A stretch of DNA of 64,000 nucleotides, taken from positions 558,001 through 622,000 of the forward strand of contig CALMYW010000394.1 in assembly GCA_937873665.1 (NCBI GenBank), in the 5' to 3' direction. The position numbers and the translations under genes were made by a program. The DNA is from an uncultured Sphingorhabdus sp. Its GTDB lineage: Bacteria > Pseudomonadota > Alphaproteobacteria > Sphingomonadales > Sphingomonadaceae. Under the pieces are notes generated by a model. It was not told where the DNA came from and did not search any database. It worked only from the letters and a program-made list of their open reading frames with translations. Of the stretch, positions 17,830 through 27,631 are shown piece after piece (within the stretch, counting starts at the first letter, position 1; each line of letters starts with the position of its first letter).

Positions 17830-18288
17830 TCAAAGCGCCTTCACCGCCTCCAGCACCTCCGCCGCGTGCCCCTTGACCTTCACATTATGCCAGACACGCG
17901 CGACCTTGCCGTCCTTGCCGATCAGGAAGGTGCAGCGTTCGATGCCCATATATTTCTTGCCGTACATCGATTTTTCGACCCACGCGCCCATCTGTTCGGT
18001 GGCATCGCTCTCTTCGTCGGAAAGTAACGAGACCTTCAGGTCATATTTATCGGCAAATTTGGTCAGCTTGGCGGGTTTGTCCTTTGACATGCCGTAAACG
18101 GTAGCGCCTGCTTTCGCAAATTCGCCCTGCAACTCGGTAAAGTCCTTCGCTTCATTGGTGCAACCAGGAGTGTCCGCCTTGGGATAGAAATAGAAGACAA
18201 ACGGCCCCTTCAGCGCGCCTAGCGCCACATCATTGCCAGCGCTGTCTTTCACGGTCACGGCGGGGAGGGTATCGTTGACATCAGTCAT
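17830..18288 (-). CDS. bcp: peroxiredoxin, Bcp/PrxQ type
   Basis: 152 residues from ATG 18288, preceded by AAGGAGA. The peroxidatic cysteine is in TPGCTNEA (about residue 45); the residue five later, where many PrxQ enzymes place the resolving cysteine, is not Cys, so it probably works as a one-Cys enzyme or resolves elsewhere. The family reduces hydroperoxides using thioredoxin. The gene is 11 bp after glnE in the same direction. Confidence 0.92.
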   Translation of the reverse strand: MTDVNDTLPAVTVKDSAGNDVALGALKGPFVFYFYPKADTPGCTNEAKDFTELQGEFAKAGATVYGMSKDKPAKLTKFADKYDLKVSLLSDEESDATEQMGAWVEKSMYGKKYMGIERCTFLIGKDGKVARVWHNVKVKGHAAEVLEAVKAL

Positions 18289-18299
18289 AATTTTTCTCC

Positions 18300-20990
18300 T
18301 TACATTCCATTTTTCAATCTTGACGCGATGCCCTGCCATTCGGCGGAAATGATACCCCGCGCAGCGTCGACAGCCTGCACAACATCACCCCAGTTGGTGA
18401 AGCCCAGCGCCTTCGCAACTACGGCTTGCGCTGGCTCGGGCGGAACCTCGCAATCGGGCGCTACCAGCCGCAGCATGACGAGCAACCGCGTCAGTAACGC
18501 CTGCGAAGGCGCAAATCCTTCCGGCAAAAGCCCCGTAGCGATCAACGCATCGGCGGCGCGATCAAGCTGCGGATGAAGGCCCTGCCCGAACCGCAGTTGC
18601 AGCGCGTGGATGACAAATTCGGCGTCGACCAAACCACCGGGCAGCAATTTTACGTCGAGCGCGCCCTTGGGTGGCTTGTGCGTCGCCATGTCGCTGCGCA
18701 TCTTGATGATGTCGTCCGCCAGTTTGCCTGCATCGCGGGGCATCGCCAGCGTTTCGTTGATTATCGCTTCCAACTGCGCTGCAGATTGCGCCGATCCATA
18801 AACCGGTCGCGCGCGGGTGAGCGCCATATGCTCCCACGTCCACGCCTCTTCGCGCTGATATTTGGCAAAACTTTCAAATGAAACGCAGAGCAACCCTTGC
18901 GCGCCGGAGGGCCGCAGTCTGGTATCGACTTCGTATAGCGCGCCCGATGCCGTCGCGACAGTCAGCGCGCCCACTGCACGCTGTGCCAACCGGTTGAAAT
19001 ATTGCGTAGCGCCCAAAGGCCGAGGGCCATCGGATTCTTCGCCATGATCGCCTGAAAAAAGCAGGATGAGGTCAAGATCCGAAGCGTGCGTCAGCGCTTC
19101 ACCACCGAACCTGCCCAGCGCCAGAATCGCGAGCTCACCACCTGGCACCTTGCCATGGGCACGCTCGAACTCGGCGACAGTTGCCGCAGTCAGTTTCTCG
19201 ACCGCGATTTCCGCGAGCATTGCATAGGCGTGCGAGACCGCGAGCGGGTCTTGTTGCCCCTCGACGAGCTGGACACCAAAAGCGAAGCGTTTTTCGCCGA
19301 CAAAGGCCCGGACAAGATCAAGCAAAGTCTGATAATCGTCATCGACTATCCGCGCTTCCAGCTCATCCAGCAGAGCATCCCGGCTTTCAGGCAGGCGGAA
19401 GGCGCTGGTATCGATCAACCCTTCCAGCAACTCGCCGCGTCGCGCCAACGCATCGGCCAGCGTCGGGGCATAGCTCAAAATGTCAGCCAGCAATTGCAGC
19501 AATGCTGGGCGGGCATCGAGCAGGTTGAAGAAATTGATCGCGCTCGGCAGCGCCTCGATCACATTGTCGAACCGGGCGAGCGCATTGGACGGGTCCGGTG
19601 CTTTGGCCAGCGCCTCCATGATTTTCGGAAGGACGGTTTCGAACGCCTCACGCGCTGAGCTGGAGCGGATTGCGCGCAACTGGCCGCTGCGCCAGCGCGC
19701 CAGTCTTTGGGCAACGGCTGGCGGATCGGCATAGCCCAGCGCTGAAAGCTGATCCTCCAGTGGCAGGCCATCATCGGCAAGCCGCTTTGTGCTCTCATCT
19801 TCCGCGCCAGCCAGCCCGTCATAGATCGCTCCCACACTGGTCACGACCGGTTCGAGTAGAGCGACCAGCGCTTCCCCATCTGTAAGCCCGTGCAACCGCG
19901 CCGCGCGATCAAGATCGGCGGCATTTTCAGGCAGGCTATGCGTCTGCCGGTCGTCGAGCATTTGCAGCCGATGCTCGACGGTGCGCAGCAGCTGATAGGC
20001 CGACGACAGCGTTTCCGCTTCATCCGCACCGATCCGATCGCGCTCTGCCAATGTGGCCAAGGCCGTGCGGGTGTCGGCCATGCGCAGGCCGGGGTCGCGC
20101 CCGCCGTGGATCAACTGGTGCGCCTGCGCGAAAAATTCGCATTCGCGTATCCCGCCCCTGCCCCGCTTGAGGTCGTAGCCGGGGCCGAGTACTTGGCCCT
20201 TGTGATAATGATCGCGGATCTGCCCGCTCATCTTGCGGATATTGGCGAGCTGGCCAAAATCAAGACTGCGCCGCCAGACAAAGGGCTGGATGCTTTTGAG
20301 GAAATAGTCTCCCAACGCCTTGTCGCCCGCTGCCGCCCTTGCGCGGATGAACGCCGCCTGCTCCCATGCGAGCGCGCTCGATTCATAATAGCTGATCGCT
20401 GCTTCAACCGGAATCGCGATGGGCGTGACCTCGGGCGAGGGCCGCAACCGCATATCGACGCGGAAGACATAGCCATTTTCATCGCGCGCGCCGAGCAGTT
20501 CGATAATCCTGCGCCCGATGCGCACCGCGCTGTCCGCGACATCCTCGCGCTCGCGATGTGGTAGTGTCTCCGGATCGTAGAGGAAGATCGGGTCGATGTC
20601 GGAGGAATAGTTCAGTTCCTGCCCGCCATGTTTGCCAAGGCCAATCACGGCGAAGCCTTGCACCGGAGCATCGGGGACGCGCTCGGCGAAGGCGGCCGCG
20701 ATTGCGGTTTCGAGCGCGCTGTCGGCGAAGTCGGAGAGGATGCGGGTGACGCGCGTCAGATCCCAAACGCCTGCAAGGTCAGCAATCGCCGTGACCAATG
20801 CCACGCCTTGCCGCCTTTTGCGCAAGGTGGCAGCGGTGTCGTTTTCGACCGTTATGGAAAGCGCCGCGGCCAACGCACCCTCAAAGTCCTCACGCGCCAG
20901 CAGAGCCACCAGTTCCGGCTGGCGCTCGATCAGCTGATCAAGGAACGGGCTGTTCGCCCGGGCAATCGATATGGCTTGGGAGACAGGCAA
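18300..20990 (-). CDS. glnE: bifunctional glutamine synthetase adenylyltransferase/deadenylase
   Basis: 896 residues, close to family length. Two nucleotidyltransferase domains are present: GLGKHGGQELNYSSDIDP (about 116) and ALGRFGGEALTHASDLDL (about 625), each with a conserved GG and DxD. GlnE adenylylates glutamine synthetase when nitrogen is plentiful and reverses it when nitrogen is limiting. The start is TTG at 20990, two codons after the stop of the upstream gene, and no ATG occurs soon after. No strong ribosome-binding site is visible. Confidence 0.94.
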   Translation of the reverse strand: MPVSQAISIARANSPFLDQLIERQPELVALLAREDFEGALAAALSITVENDTAATLRKRRQGVALVTAIADLAGVWDLTRVTRILSDFADSALETAIAAAFAERVPDAPVQGFAVIGLGKHGGQELNYSSDIDPIFLYDPETLPHREREDVADSAVRIGRRIIELLGARDENGYVFRVDMRLRPSPEVTPIAIPVEAAISYYESSALAWEQAAFIRARAAAGDKALGDYFLKSIQPFVWRRSLDFGQLANIRKMSGQIRDHYHKGQVLGPGYDLKRGRGGIRECEFFAQAHQLIHGGRDPGLRMADTRTALATLAERDRIGADEAETLSSAYQLLRTVEHRLQMLDDRQTHSLPENAADLDRAARLHGLTDGEALVALLEPVVTSVGAIYDGLAGAEDESTKRLADDGLPLEDQLSALGYADPPAVAQRLARWRSGQLRAIRSSSAREAFETVLPKIMEALAKAPDPSNALARFDNVIEALPSAINFFNLLDARPALLQLLADILSYAPTLADALARRGELLEGLIDTSAFRLPESRDALLDELEARIVDDDYQTLLDLVRAFVGEKRFAFGVQLVEGQQDPLAVSHAYAMLAEIAVEKLTAATVAEFERAHGKVPGGELAILALGRFGGEALTHASDLDLILLFSGDHGEESDGPRPLGATQYFNRLAQRAVGALTVATASGALYEVDTRLRPSGAQGLLCVSFESFAKYQREEAWTWEHMALTRARPVYGSAQSAAQLEAIINETLAMPRDAGKLADDIIKMRSDMATHKPPKGALDVKLLPGGLVDAEFVIHALQLRFGQGLHPQLDRAADALIATGLLPEGFAPSQALLTRLLVMLRLVAPDCEVPPEPAQAVVAKALGFTNWGDVVQAVDAARGIISAEWQGIASRLKNGM

Positions 20991-20993
20991 GGC

Positions 20994-21299
20994 TTAACGA
21001 CGCTTTTTTTCGATGAGGGCGTTTTGCTGCCATGCGCTGGGGGCCTTATCGGTGCGGTGGATGCAGCCGGGCCAGCAGCAGGGGCGTTTCTTGCCTTCTA
21101 GCAATTCTTCGCCTGTGCGCCTTATGCGCCGCGCACGTGTCGCGGCTTGCTTGGCATCCTCTACCCAACAAATGAATTCGTTGCGCCCCAAAGGCGTAAT
21201 GCTCTGCCAAAGCCCAAAAACTGCCGCATCGGCAAGCAATGCTTCGCGCAAATCGTCAGGAAGCTGATGGACTGTGCCTTGGGCAATATCTTGAGCCAT
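20994..21299 (-). CDS. YdeI/OmpD-associated-like short protein
   Basis: 101 residues. LPDDLREALLADAAVFGLW, GRNEFICWVEDAKQAATRARRI and EELLEGKK match the C-terminal domain of the YdeI/OmpD-associated family. The function is unclear; E. coli YdeI has been linked to antimicrobial peptide resistance. It lacks the DUF1801-type N-terminal domain that longer members carry. The C-terminal tail holds CCWPGC. It lies between tgt (15 bp) and glnE. Confidence 0.75.
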   Translation of the reverse strand: MAQDIAQGTVHQLPDDLREALLADAAVFGLWQSITPLGRNEFICWVEDAKQAATRARRIRRTGEELLEGKKRPCCWPGCIHRTDKAPSAWQQNALIEKKRR

Positions 21300-21314
21300 G
21301 ATCGATAACTACCG

Positions 21315-22475
<1,161 letters not shown>

Positions 22476-22488
22476 CTATTGGGGGCGC

Positions 22489-22818
22489 ATGGGGCCCGAC
22501 AAACAACCGGAATTGTTGCATTATGCTGGGCTGCTCGCCGCTGCGGCAAGCCTTTCGGCGTGCGAACGCCCCGCGACCACCGACATCCAATATGACATGA
22601 ATGACCGCGGCCTTGTGATGCCCGAGCCACAAAAAGCCGACCGAGAGAAATGCTATGGCATCGCTTTGGCGCAATATAATGATTGCGCGGCGGGCCCGGG
22701 AACCGACTGTGCCGGAACCGCGACAAAGGATTATCTGCCCGAACGGTGGAAATATGTCGCTGTCGGTGAGTGTGAACGGCTGGGTGGAACCTTGGAGCAA
22801 AGGTCGCGCGCCAGATGA
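22489..22818 (+). CDS. DUF2282-like (BufA1-related) lipoprotein
   Basis: 109 residues from the ATG at 22489. The N terminus [12 protein letters not shown] has a lipobox (LSAC), so the mature protein may be membrane-anchored. The C-terminal half matches DUF2282: [26 protein letters not shown], and a final VAVGEC, with the four conserved cysteines present. Bufferins normally occur with BufB and BufC genes; here there are none. It overlaps prmC by 4 bp (ATGA), so the two are translationally coupled. Confidence 0.72.
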   Translation: MGPDKQPELLHYAGLLAAAASLSACERPATTDIQYDMNDRGLVMPEPQKADREKCYGIALAQYNDCAAGPGTDCAGTATKDYLPERWKYVAVGECERLGGTLEQRSRAR

Positions 22819-23666
22819 GCATCTCGGCCTCTCAACAACTGGTCGCGGCCACGCAGCTGCTGGAAAGAGTGAGCGACACACCCCGGCTCGATGCCGAACT
22901 GCTGATGGCGCATGCTTTGGGCCTGAGCCGAAACAACCTTTTGTTGCGCGCACGCGATCTGACCCCTCCAGCTGAATTTGATGCGCTATTGCAACGGAGG
23001 CTGGCGCATGAGCCTGTCGCCTATATTCGTGGCTATCAGGAATTCTGGGATCTGACTTTGGTCGTGACCCCCGATGTCCTGATCCCGCGCGGCGACAGCG
23101 AAACCTTGATCGAAGCGGCACAAAGGCATTTTGCGGGTTCACGTCCGCCGCATCGGATACTCGATCTGGGCACGGGTTCGGGTGCGCTGATCCTAGCGGG
23201 GTTGTCGATTTTCAAAGAGGCGCAGGGCGTCGCCATCGATGCAAGCGCGGAGGCGCTGGCGGTGGCGCAGAACAATGCTGAGCGATTGGGCTTTGGTGAT
23301 CGGGGCCGCTTTTATCGCCGCAGCTGGCGAGACGCAGGCTGGGCAGATGATCTGGGGCGTTTTGATCTCATCCTTTGCAATCCACCTTATGTCGAAACCG
23401 AAGCCGAGCTGGCGCCTCAGGTTCGCGCGCACGAACCCGCCTCTGCGTTGTTCGCAGGTGCAGACGGCCTAGACGATTACAAGCTGCTGATTCCGCAAAT
23501 TTCCGCACTGCTCACCTCCGGTGGCGTGGCAATATTCGAGATTGGCCAAGGCCAGGACGCAGCTGTCACGAAGCTGGCAAAAGAGCAAGGCTTCGCCATC
23601 CAGCCACATCGCGACCTTGCGGGCATCATCCGCGCATTAAGCCTGTCTAAGCCCGGCAGTGGATAA
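22815..23666 (+). CDS. prmC: peptide chain release factor N5-glutamine methyltransferase
   Basis: 283 residues. Class I SAM methyltransferase: AdoMet motif [12 protein letters not shown] (about 117) and the glutamine-methylating NPPYVE motif near residue 188. It methylates the GGQ glutamine of release factors. An ATGA overlap with the upstream lipoprotein gives its start. The gene is followed by an intrinsic terminator. Confidence 0.94.
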   Translation: MSISASQQLVAATQLLERVSDTPRLDAELLMAHALGLSRNNLLLRARDLTPPAEFDALLQRRLAHEPVAYIRGYQEFWDLTLVVTPDVLIPRGDSETLIEAAQRHFAGSRPPHRILDLGTGSGALILAGLSIFKEAQGVAIDASAEALAVAQNNAERLGFGDRGRFYRRSWRDAGWADDLGRFDLILCNPPYVETEAELAPQVRAHEPASALFAGADGLDDYKLLIPQISALLTSGGVAIFEIGQGQDAAVTKLAKEQGFAIQPHRDLAGIIRALSLSKPGSG

Positions 23667-23724
23667 ATTTAGCTTGGATTCGCCGGATAGGCGGGCTAGG
23701 GCAGTCATAGCTTCACAGCGATGT

Positions 23725-23745
23725 GGCCGGAAACCGGCCCTTTTT
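23725..23745 (+). terminator. rho-independent terminator after prmC
   Basis: GGCCGG-AAA-CCGGCC, 6-bp perfect stem with a 3-nt loop, then CTTTTT. It lies 59 bp after the prmC stop. Confidence 0.75.
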
Positions 23746-23857
23746 GGGAAGCTGCCCCAACGCATCGACGACATAGAGGGGGACCGCACAGGGCGGTCGC
23801 GTTACGGGCACAACACACGGAAATTGGGTTGTTTTATTACAGGACAGGTTCGTCTTT

Positions 23858-24553
23858 ATGAATAATCGGCAGACCAGCCGCCGTCGCGGCCGGAGCAATA
23901 ATCGTACGCAGAATAATAACCGCAATGGCTACGATCATCAGAATCGCATCGACAATCGCGCGCGCGGAAACGCTGCGCAGATGCTCGAAAAATATAAAAA
24001 GCTGGCGCAAGACACCCAGTTGAACGGTGATCGGGTACAGGCGGAATATTATCTGCAATTCGCGGACCATTATTTCCGCGTGCTCGCCGATTTCCGTAGC
24101 CGTCAGGAAGAAAACCGCCCGCAGCGCAATGAATGGCGGAATGATGACCGCGAAGGTGGCGATTGGCGCGATGACGAGCGCGACAATGAAGGTGGCGACA
24201 TCGCCGAGGAAGCAACCGATGGCGTCGATATCGAAGCTGATCTGCGTCAGGGCGATGATGAAGACCGACGCCCGCAGCGGACCGACAATCGCGAGCGCAA
24301 CCAGCGCAACGACCGGAATGATCGCAACAACAACCGTAACCGTCGCGATCGCAATGACCGCTATGAAAGGAATGACCGTCAACAGCCGCGCGAAACTGAG
24401 GTAGTAGAATCCGGCCTCGATCTCGCCGTACTGCCGCCTGCTATTGGCGCTGCCAATGACGAGGACGTAACGGTTGCGGAAGCAAAGCCCGCCCGCAAGC
24501 CGCGCGCGCGCAAGCCCAAGGCAACCGAAGACGAAACTGTCGCTGCTGAGTGA
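23858..24553 (+). CDS. DUF4167 protein
   Basis: 231 residues. The N-terminal 80 residues are DUF4167: RGNAAQMLEKYKKLAQDTQLNGDRVQAEYYLQFADHYFRVLAD, preceded by an Arg/Asn-rich tail. The remainder is low-complexity and highly charged (repeats of Arg, Asn, Asp), ending in AKPARKPRARKPK. The basic repeats suggest RNA or DNA binding. It is conserved in alphaproteobacteria with unknown function. Confidence 0.85.
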   Translation: MNNRQTSRRRGRSNNRTQNNNRNGYDHQNRIDNRARGNAAQMLEKYKKLAQDTQLNGDRVQAEYYLQFADHYFRVLADFRSRQEENRPQRNEWRNDDREGGDWRDDERDNEGGDIAEEATDGVDIEADLRQGDDEDRRPQRTDNRERNQRNDRNDRNNNRNRRDRNDRYERNDRQQPRETEVVESGLDLAVLPPAIGAANDEDVTVAEAKPARKPRARKPKATEDETVAAE

Positions 24554-24654
24554 GCTAGTCTCGTCGGGACCGAATCGCACCGGTTCATTAAGGCTCTGGT
24601 CAGGTTGAGAAAAATACTTCATCCGATAGCGACCACTATCGGGGGAGTTTCATT

Positions 24655-26064
24655 ATGCGTGCAGCCTGGCTCTTGGCATTGGGAGGCGCGATGGCTGCGC
24701 CGATATTGGCTCAGGACGCGACAACAGTTGCTGTTCCCGGCGGCGAAACCGCACAGGGCGATGTCGCGGTTACCATATATCAGAACGGGCAAAGCCTCGT
24801 CCAAGACACACGTCGCCTCAATATGCCTGCCGGGCGTTCCAAACAGGAATTTCCTGACGTTTCCGCGCAAATCCGGGCAGAAACGGTTACGCTGACGGGC
24901 CCCGGCATCGGCATTGTCGAACAGAATTTCGATTACGACCTGTTGACCCCCGCCAAGCTGATGGAAAAGGCGGTCGGCCAAACCGTAACGCTTATCCGTA
25001 CCAATCCGGCGACCGGCGCTGAAGTGCGGGTCGCGGCAAAGGTGCTTGCGGCCAATGGCGGCGTGGTATTGCAGATCGGCAACACCATCGAAGTGCTGCG
25101 CGACGATGGCCTTCCAGTGCGTGTGATTTTTGACAAAGTGCCCCCCAATTTGCGGGCCCGCCCGACGCTTTCAGTCACTCTTGAATCGAAAGGCGGTGTT
25201 ACGCCAACAACGCTCACCTATCTGACCCCCGGCCTGGGCTGGACCTCCGATTATGTGACGCTGTTCGATGATGCCAAGCAGACCATCGACGTTCAGGGCT
25301 GGGTGACGCTGACCAACAATACCGGCACGGACTATACCAAAGCCGATGTGCTGCTGGTCGCAGGCAACACCAATGGCGGCGGGGGGCGACGCAATATGAC
25401 GACCCCTTGGAATGGCTCGACCGGAACCATCGACGAAGCTGGAACCGAGAGCAATGACCGCGAACGGCTGGGTGACTATTATCTCTACCCACTCGCCGAA
25501 CGCACCACGATCGCCAATGCGCAGCAGAAGCAGGTGAGCTTTCTCGACGTGAAAGCAGCACCAGCTCGCAAGGCCTATGAATTCAACAATGGCTGGCTGG
25601 CCACCAATGAAGCAGCCAGCGCTTCGTCTGTGCTCAAATTTTCAACTTCACGCGCTGGCGGCTTGGGTGACCAGCTGCCAGCAGGAACGATGCGCGTCTA
25701 TATGCGCGACAAGCGCGGCGACCCGCAATTTATCGGTGAAAGCCGGATTGAAGCCACCCCAATGGGCAGTGCCATGTCCATTCGCACTGGCGAAGCTTTT
25801 GACCTTAAGGTGAAGACTATTGTCGAGGAGCGCACGCGAATCAATTCCAGCCGCTGGAAAACGAAGATGCGCTATGAATTCACCAATGCGCGCAACGAGG
25901 CCATTACGGTCGACTTAGGACAGTCGGGCCTGTGGGGTGATGTCCGCATCCCCGAGCAAAGCCAGGAAGGGAAACGTGTGTCCGCCGACCGTGTCGAATG
26001 GAGCGTTGCTGTTCCAGCCAATGGCAAGGCGACGCTGACCGCGACTTTCGACAGCCGGTATTGA
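24655..26064 (+). CDS. DUF4139 family exported protein, copy 1
   Basis: 469 residues with an N-terminal signal peptide (cut near ILAQ). The DUF4139 signature is visible: LTYLTPGLGWTSDYV, then KQTIDVQGWVTLTNNTGTDY, then the terminal LPAGTMRVYMRDKRGDPQFIGESRI. The family is a periplasmic beta-structured domain with unknown function. This copy is the most conventional of three; it lacks the proline-rich or variable linker of the other two. The next gene begins 8 bp later. Confidence 0.85.
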   Translation: MRAAWLLALGGAMAAPILAQDATTVAVPGGETAQGDVAVTIYQNGQSLVQDTRRLNMPAGRSKQEFPDVSAQIRAETVTLTGPGIGIVEQNFDYDLLTPAKLMEKAVGQTVTLIRTNPATGAEVRVAAKVLAANGGVVLQIGNTIEVLRDDGLPVRVIFDKVPPNLRARPTLSVTLESKGGVTPTTLTYLTPGLGWTSDYVTLFDDAKQTIDVQGWVTLTNNTGTDYTKADVLLVAGNTNGGGGRRNMTTPWNGSTGTIDEAGTESNDRERLGDYYLYPLAERTTIANAQQKQVSFLDVKAAPARKAYEFNNGWLATNEAASASSVLKFSTSRAGGLGDQLPAGTMRVYMRDKRGDPQFIGESRIEATPMGSAMSIRTGEAFDLKVKTIVEERTRINSSRWKTKMRYEFTNARNEAITVDLGQSGLWGDVRIPEQSQEGKRVSADRVEWSVAVPANGKATLTATFDSRY

Positions 26065-26071
26065 GGCCGAA

Positions 26072-27631
26072 TTGCGGGCGTTGCTCGCCTTGATTGCATT
26101 TGCAGTCGCGACCCCGATCGCGGCGCAAAGTGTTGTTGTTTCGCCATCGGCAGAGACCATTTCCATGACGGTCTATCGTGATCCGTATCGGGGCGAAGGT
26201 GCGATTAACCGCAACTGGCCGGGTGGATATGCACTGATTACCGAAACCCGAACGATCAACATTCCGGCTGGAGAATCTGTCATCCGGTTCGAAGGCGTTT
26301 CCGAAGGGCTGTTTCCCGAAACGGCCATTGTCACGGGCTTGCCCAATGGAGTGCGCGAAAAAAACCGGGACGCGCGATTGCTGTCCCCCGCAGGACTCGT
26401 CGACGCCTATCTCAAGCGGCAAGTCACACTGACCCGCACTGACAGGGCGACAGGCAGGGTGCGTGAACAAACTGCACTCGTCACATCGGGCCCTGACGGT
26501 GGCGTAATCGTTGAAGCCGAAGGCGGCATTGAAGCGCTTCGCTGCACCGGACTACCCGAACGCATGCGATATGGCCGGCTGCCAAAGGATTTGTCGGCAA
26601 AGCCGACGCTTTCAGTCATCACGAACAGCACCCGTGCAGTAAAAGCTACGGTGACGCTCAGCTATATGGCAGGCGGATTTGACTGGCAGACGAATTACGT
26701 GCTGAATGCGGGTAAATTTGCCGATGACCATAAGGTTGCCTTGGACGTGTTCGGCTGGCTGACCATTGCCAATGGCGGCGCACAGAGTTTTCCCGACGCC
26801 AATTTGATGGCGGTCGCGGGCAAGCCCAATCGTGTAGGCAATGCGGTGCTTCCCAAAGCACCGCTGCCGCAACTGGTGCTCAAATGCTGGCCTGCACAGC
26901 GCACGCATGAGGTGCCCTTCACCCTGCCCTATACCGAGTATGCCGACGAAGATTTCGCCTATGAGGAAGAAATACAGGTGGAGTCGGCACGGCTGTACGC
27001 CTTGCCCACAACTGCCCCACCGCCACCTCCAGCCGCTCCGGTTGCCGCTGTTGTAGCCCAGCAGGAAGAATTGGGCGACTTGAAGCTTTATCGCGTTCCC
27101 GAGCGGGTTGATGTAAACGCCAAAGGGCAAAAGCAGGTTGCGATGATTGTTCAGCCCAAGGCTGGTTTTCGTCGTGTGTACAAAGGACAGTCCGTCTATA
27201 ATGGCTGGCATCAGCCGCTGCTAAACCTCAGCCCGGCACTGGTCGGAGAAAACAAGAAGGACAAGGGGCTTGGCCTGCCGCTACCTTCGGGAAAAGGCAT
27301 GGTTTTTGAGAATACCGACATGGGTAACCAACTCGTCGGTGAAATCACGGTGAAGGATCGGGCTGTTGGTGACGATATCGACTGGTTCCTGCCGGCTACG
27401 CCAGTTGTCCGCGTCAACACGACACTTGCTCTGCAGACCAAGAAATCACGTAGCTATCGGCTCGTCCTTTCCAATTCCAATCCGTATGCAGTCAGTGCCG
27501 AAATCAAATTCCCCGACACGCTACGAAACCTGCCAGAAGGCATGCGGCGCGATGAAGGCATTCCGACTTGGTTTGTCACCGTCCCTGCCAATGATAGCTC
27601 GGAGATCATAGTCGAGGTTCCACTCCAATGA
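26072..27631 (+). CDS. DUF4139-like exported protein, copy 2
   Basis: 519 residues, TTG start at 26072 with a GAGG site 6 nt upstream. Signal peptide, then a half similar to copy 3: ITETRTINIPAGESVIRFEGVSEGLFPETA, and MAGGFDWQTNYVL. A proline-rich linker (TTAPPPPPAAPVAAVV, about 313-328) precedes ELGDLKLYRVPERVDVNAKGQKQ, and GLGLPLPSGKGMVF ends the DUF4139 part. The C-terminal domain appears degenerate compared with copy 1. Copies 2 and 3 are closest to each other. Confidence 0.82.
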   Translation: MRALLALIAFAVATPIAAQSVVVSPSAETISMTVYRDPYRGEGAINRNWPGGYALITETRTINIPAGESVIRFEGVSEGLFPETAIVTGLPNGVREKNRDARLLSPAGLVDAYLKRQVTLTRTDRATGRVREQTALVTSGPDGGVIVEAEGGIEALRCTGLPERMRYGRLPKDLSAKPTLSVITNSTRAVKATVTLSYMAGGFDWQTNYVLNAGKFADDHKVALDVFGWLTIANGGAQSFPDANLMAVAGKPNRVGNAVLPKAPLPQLVLKCWPAQRTHEVPFTLPYTEYADEDFAYEEEIQVESARLYALPTTAPPPPPAAPVAAVVAQQEELGDLKLYRVPERVDVNAKGQKQVAMIVQPKAGFRRVYKGQSVYNGWHQPLLNLSPALVGENKKDKGLGLPLPSGKGMVFENTDMGNQLVGEITVKDRAVGDDIDWFLPATPVVRVNTTLALQTKKSRSYRLVLSNSNPYAVSAEIKFPDTLRNLPEGMRRDEGIPTWFVTVPANDSSEIIVEVPLQ

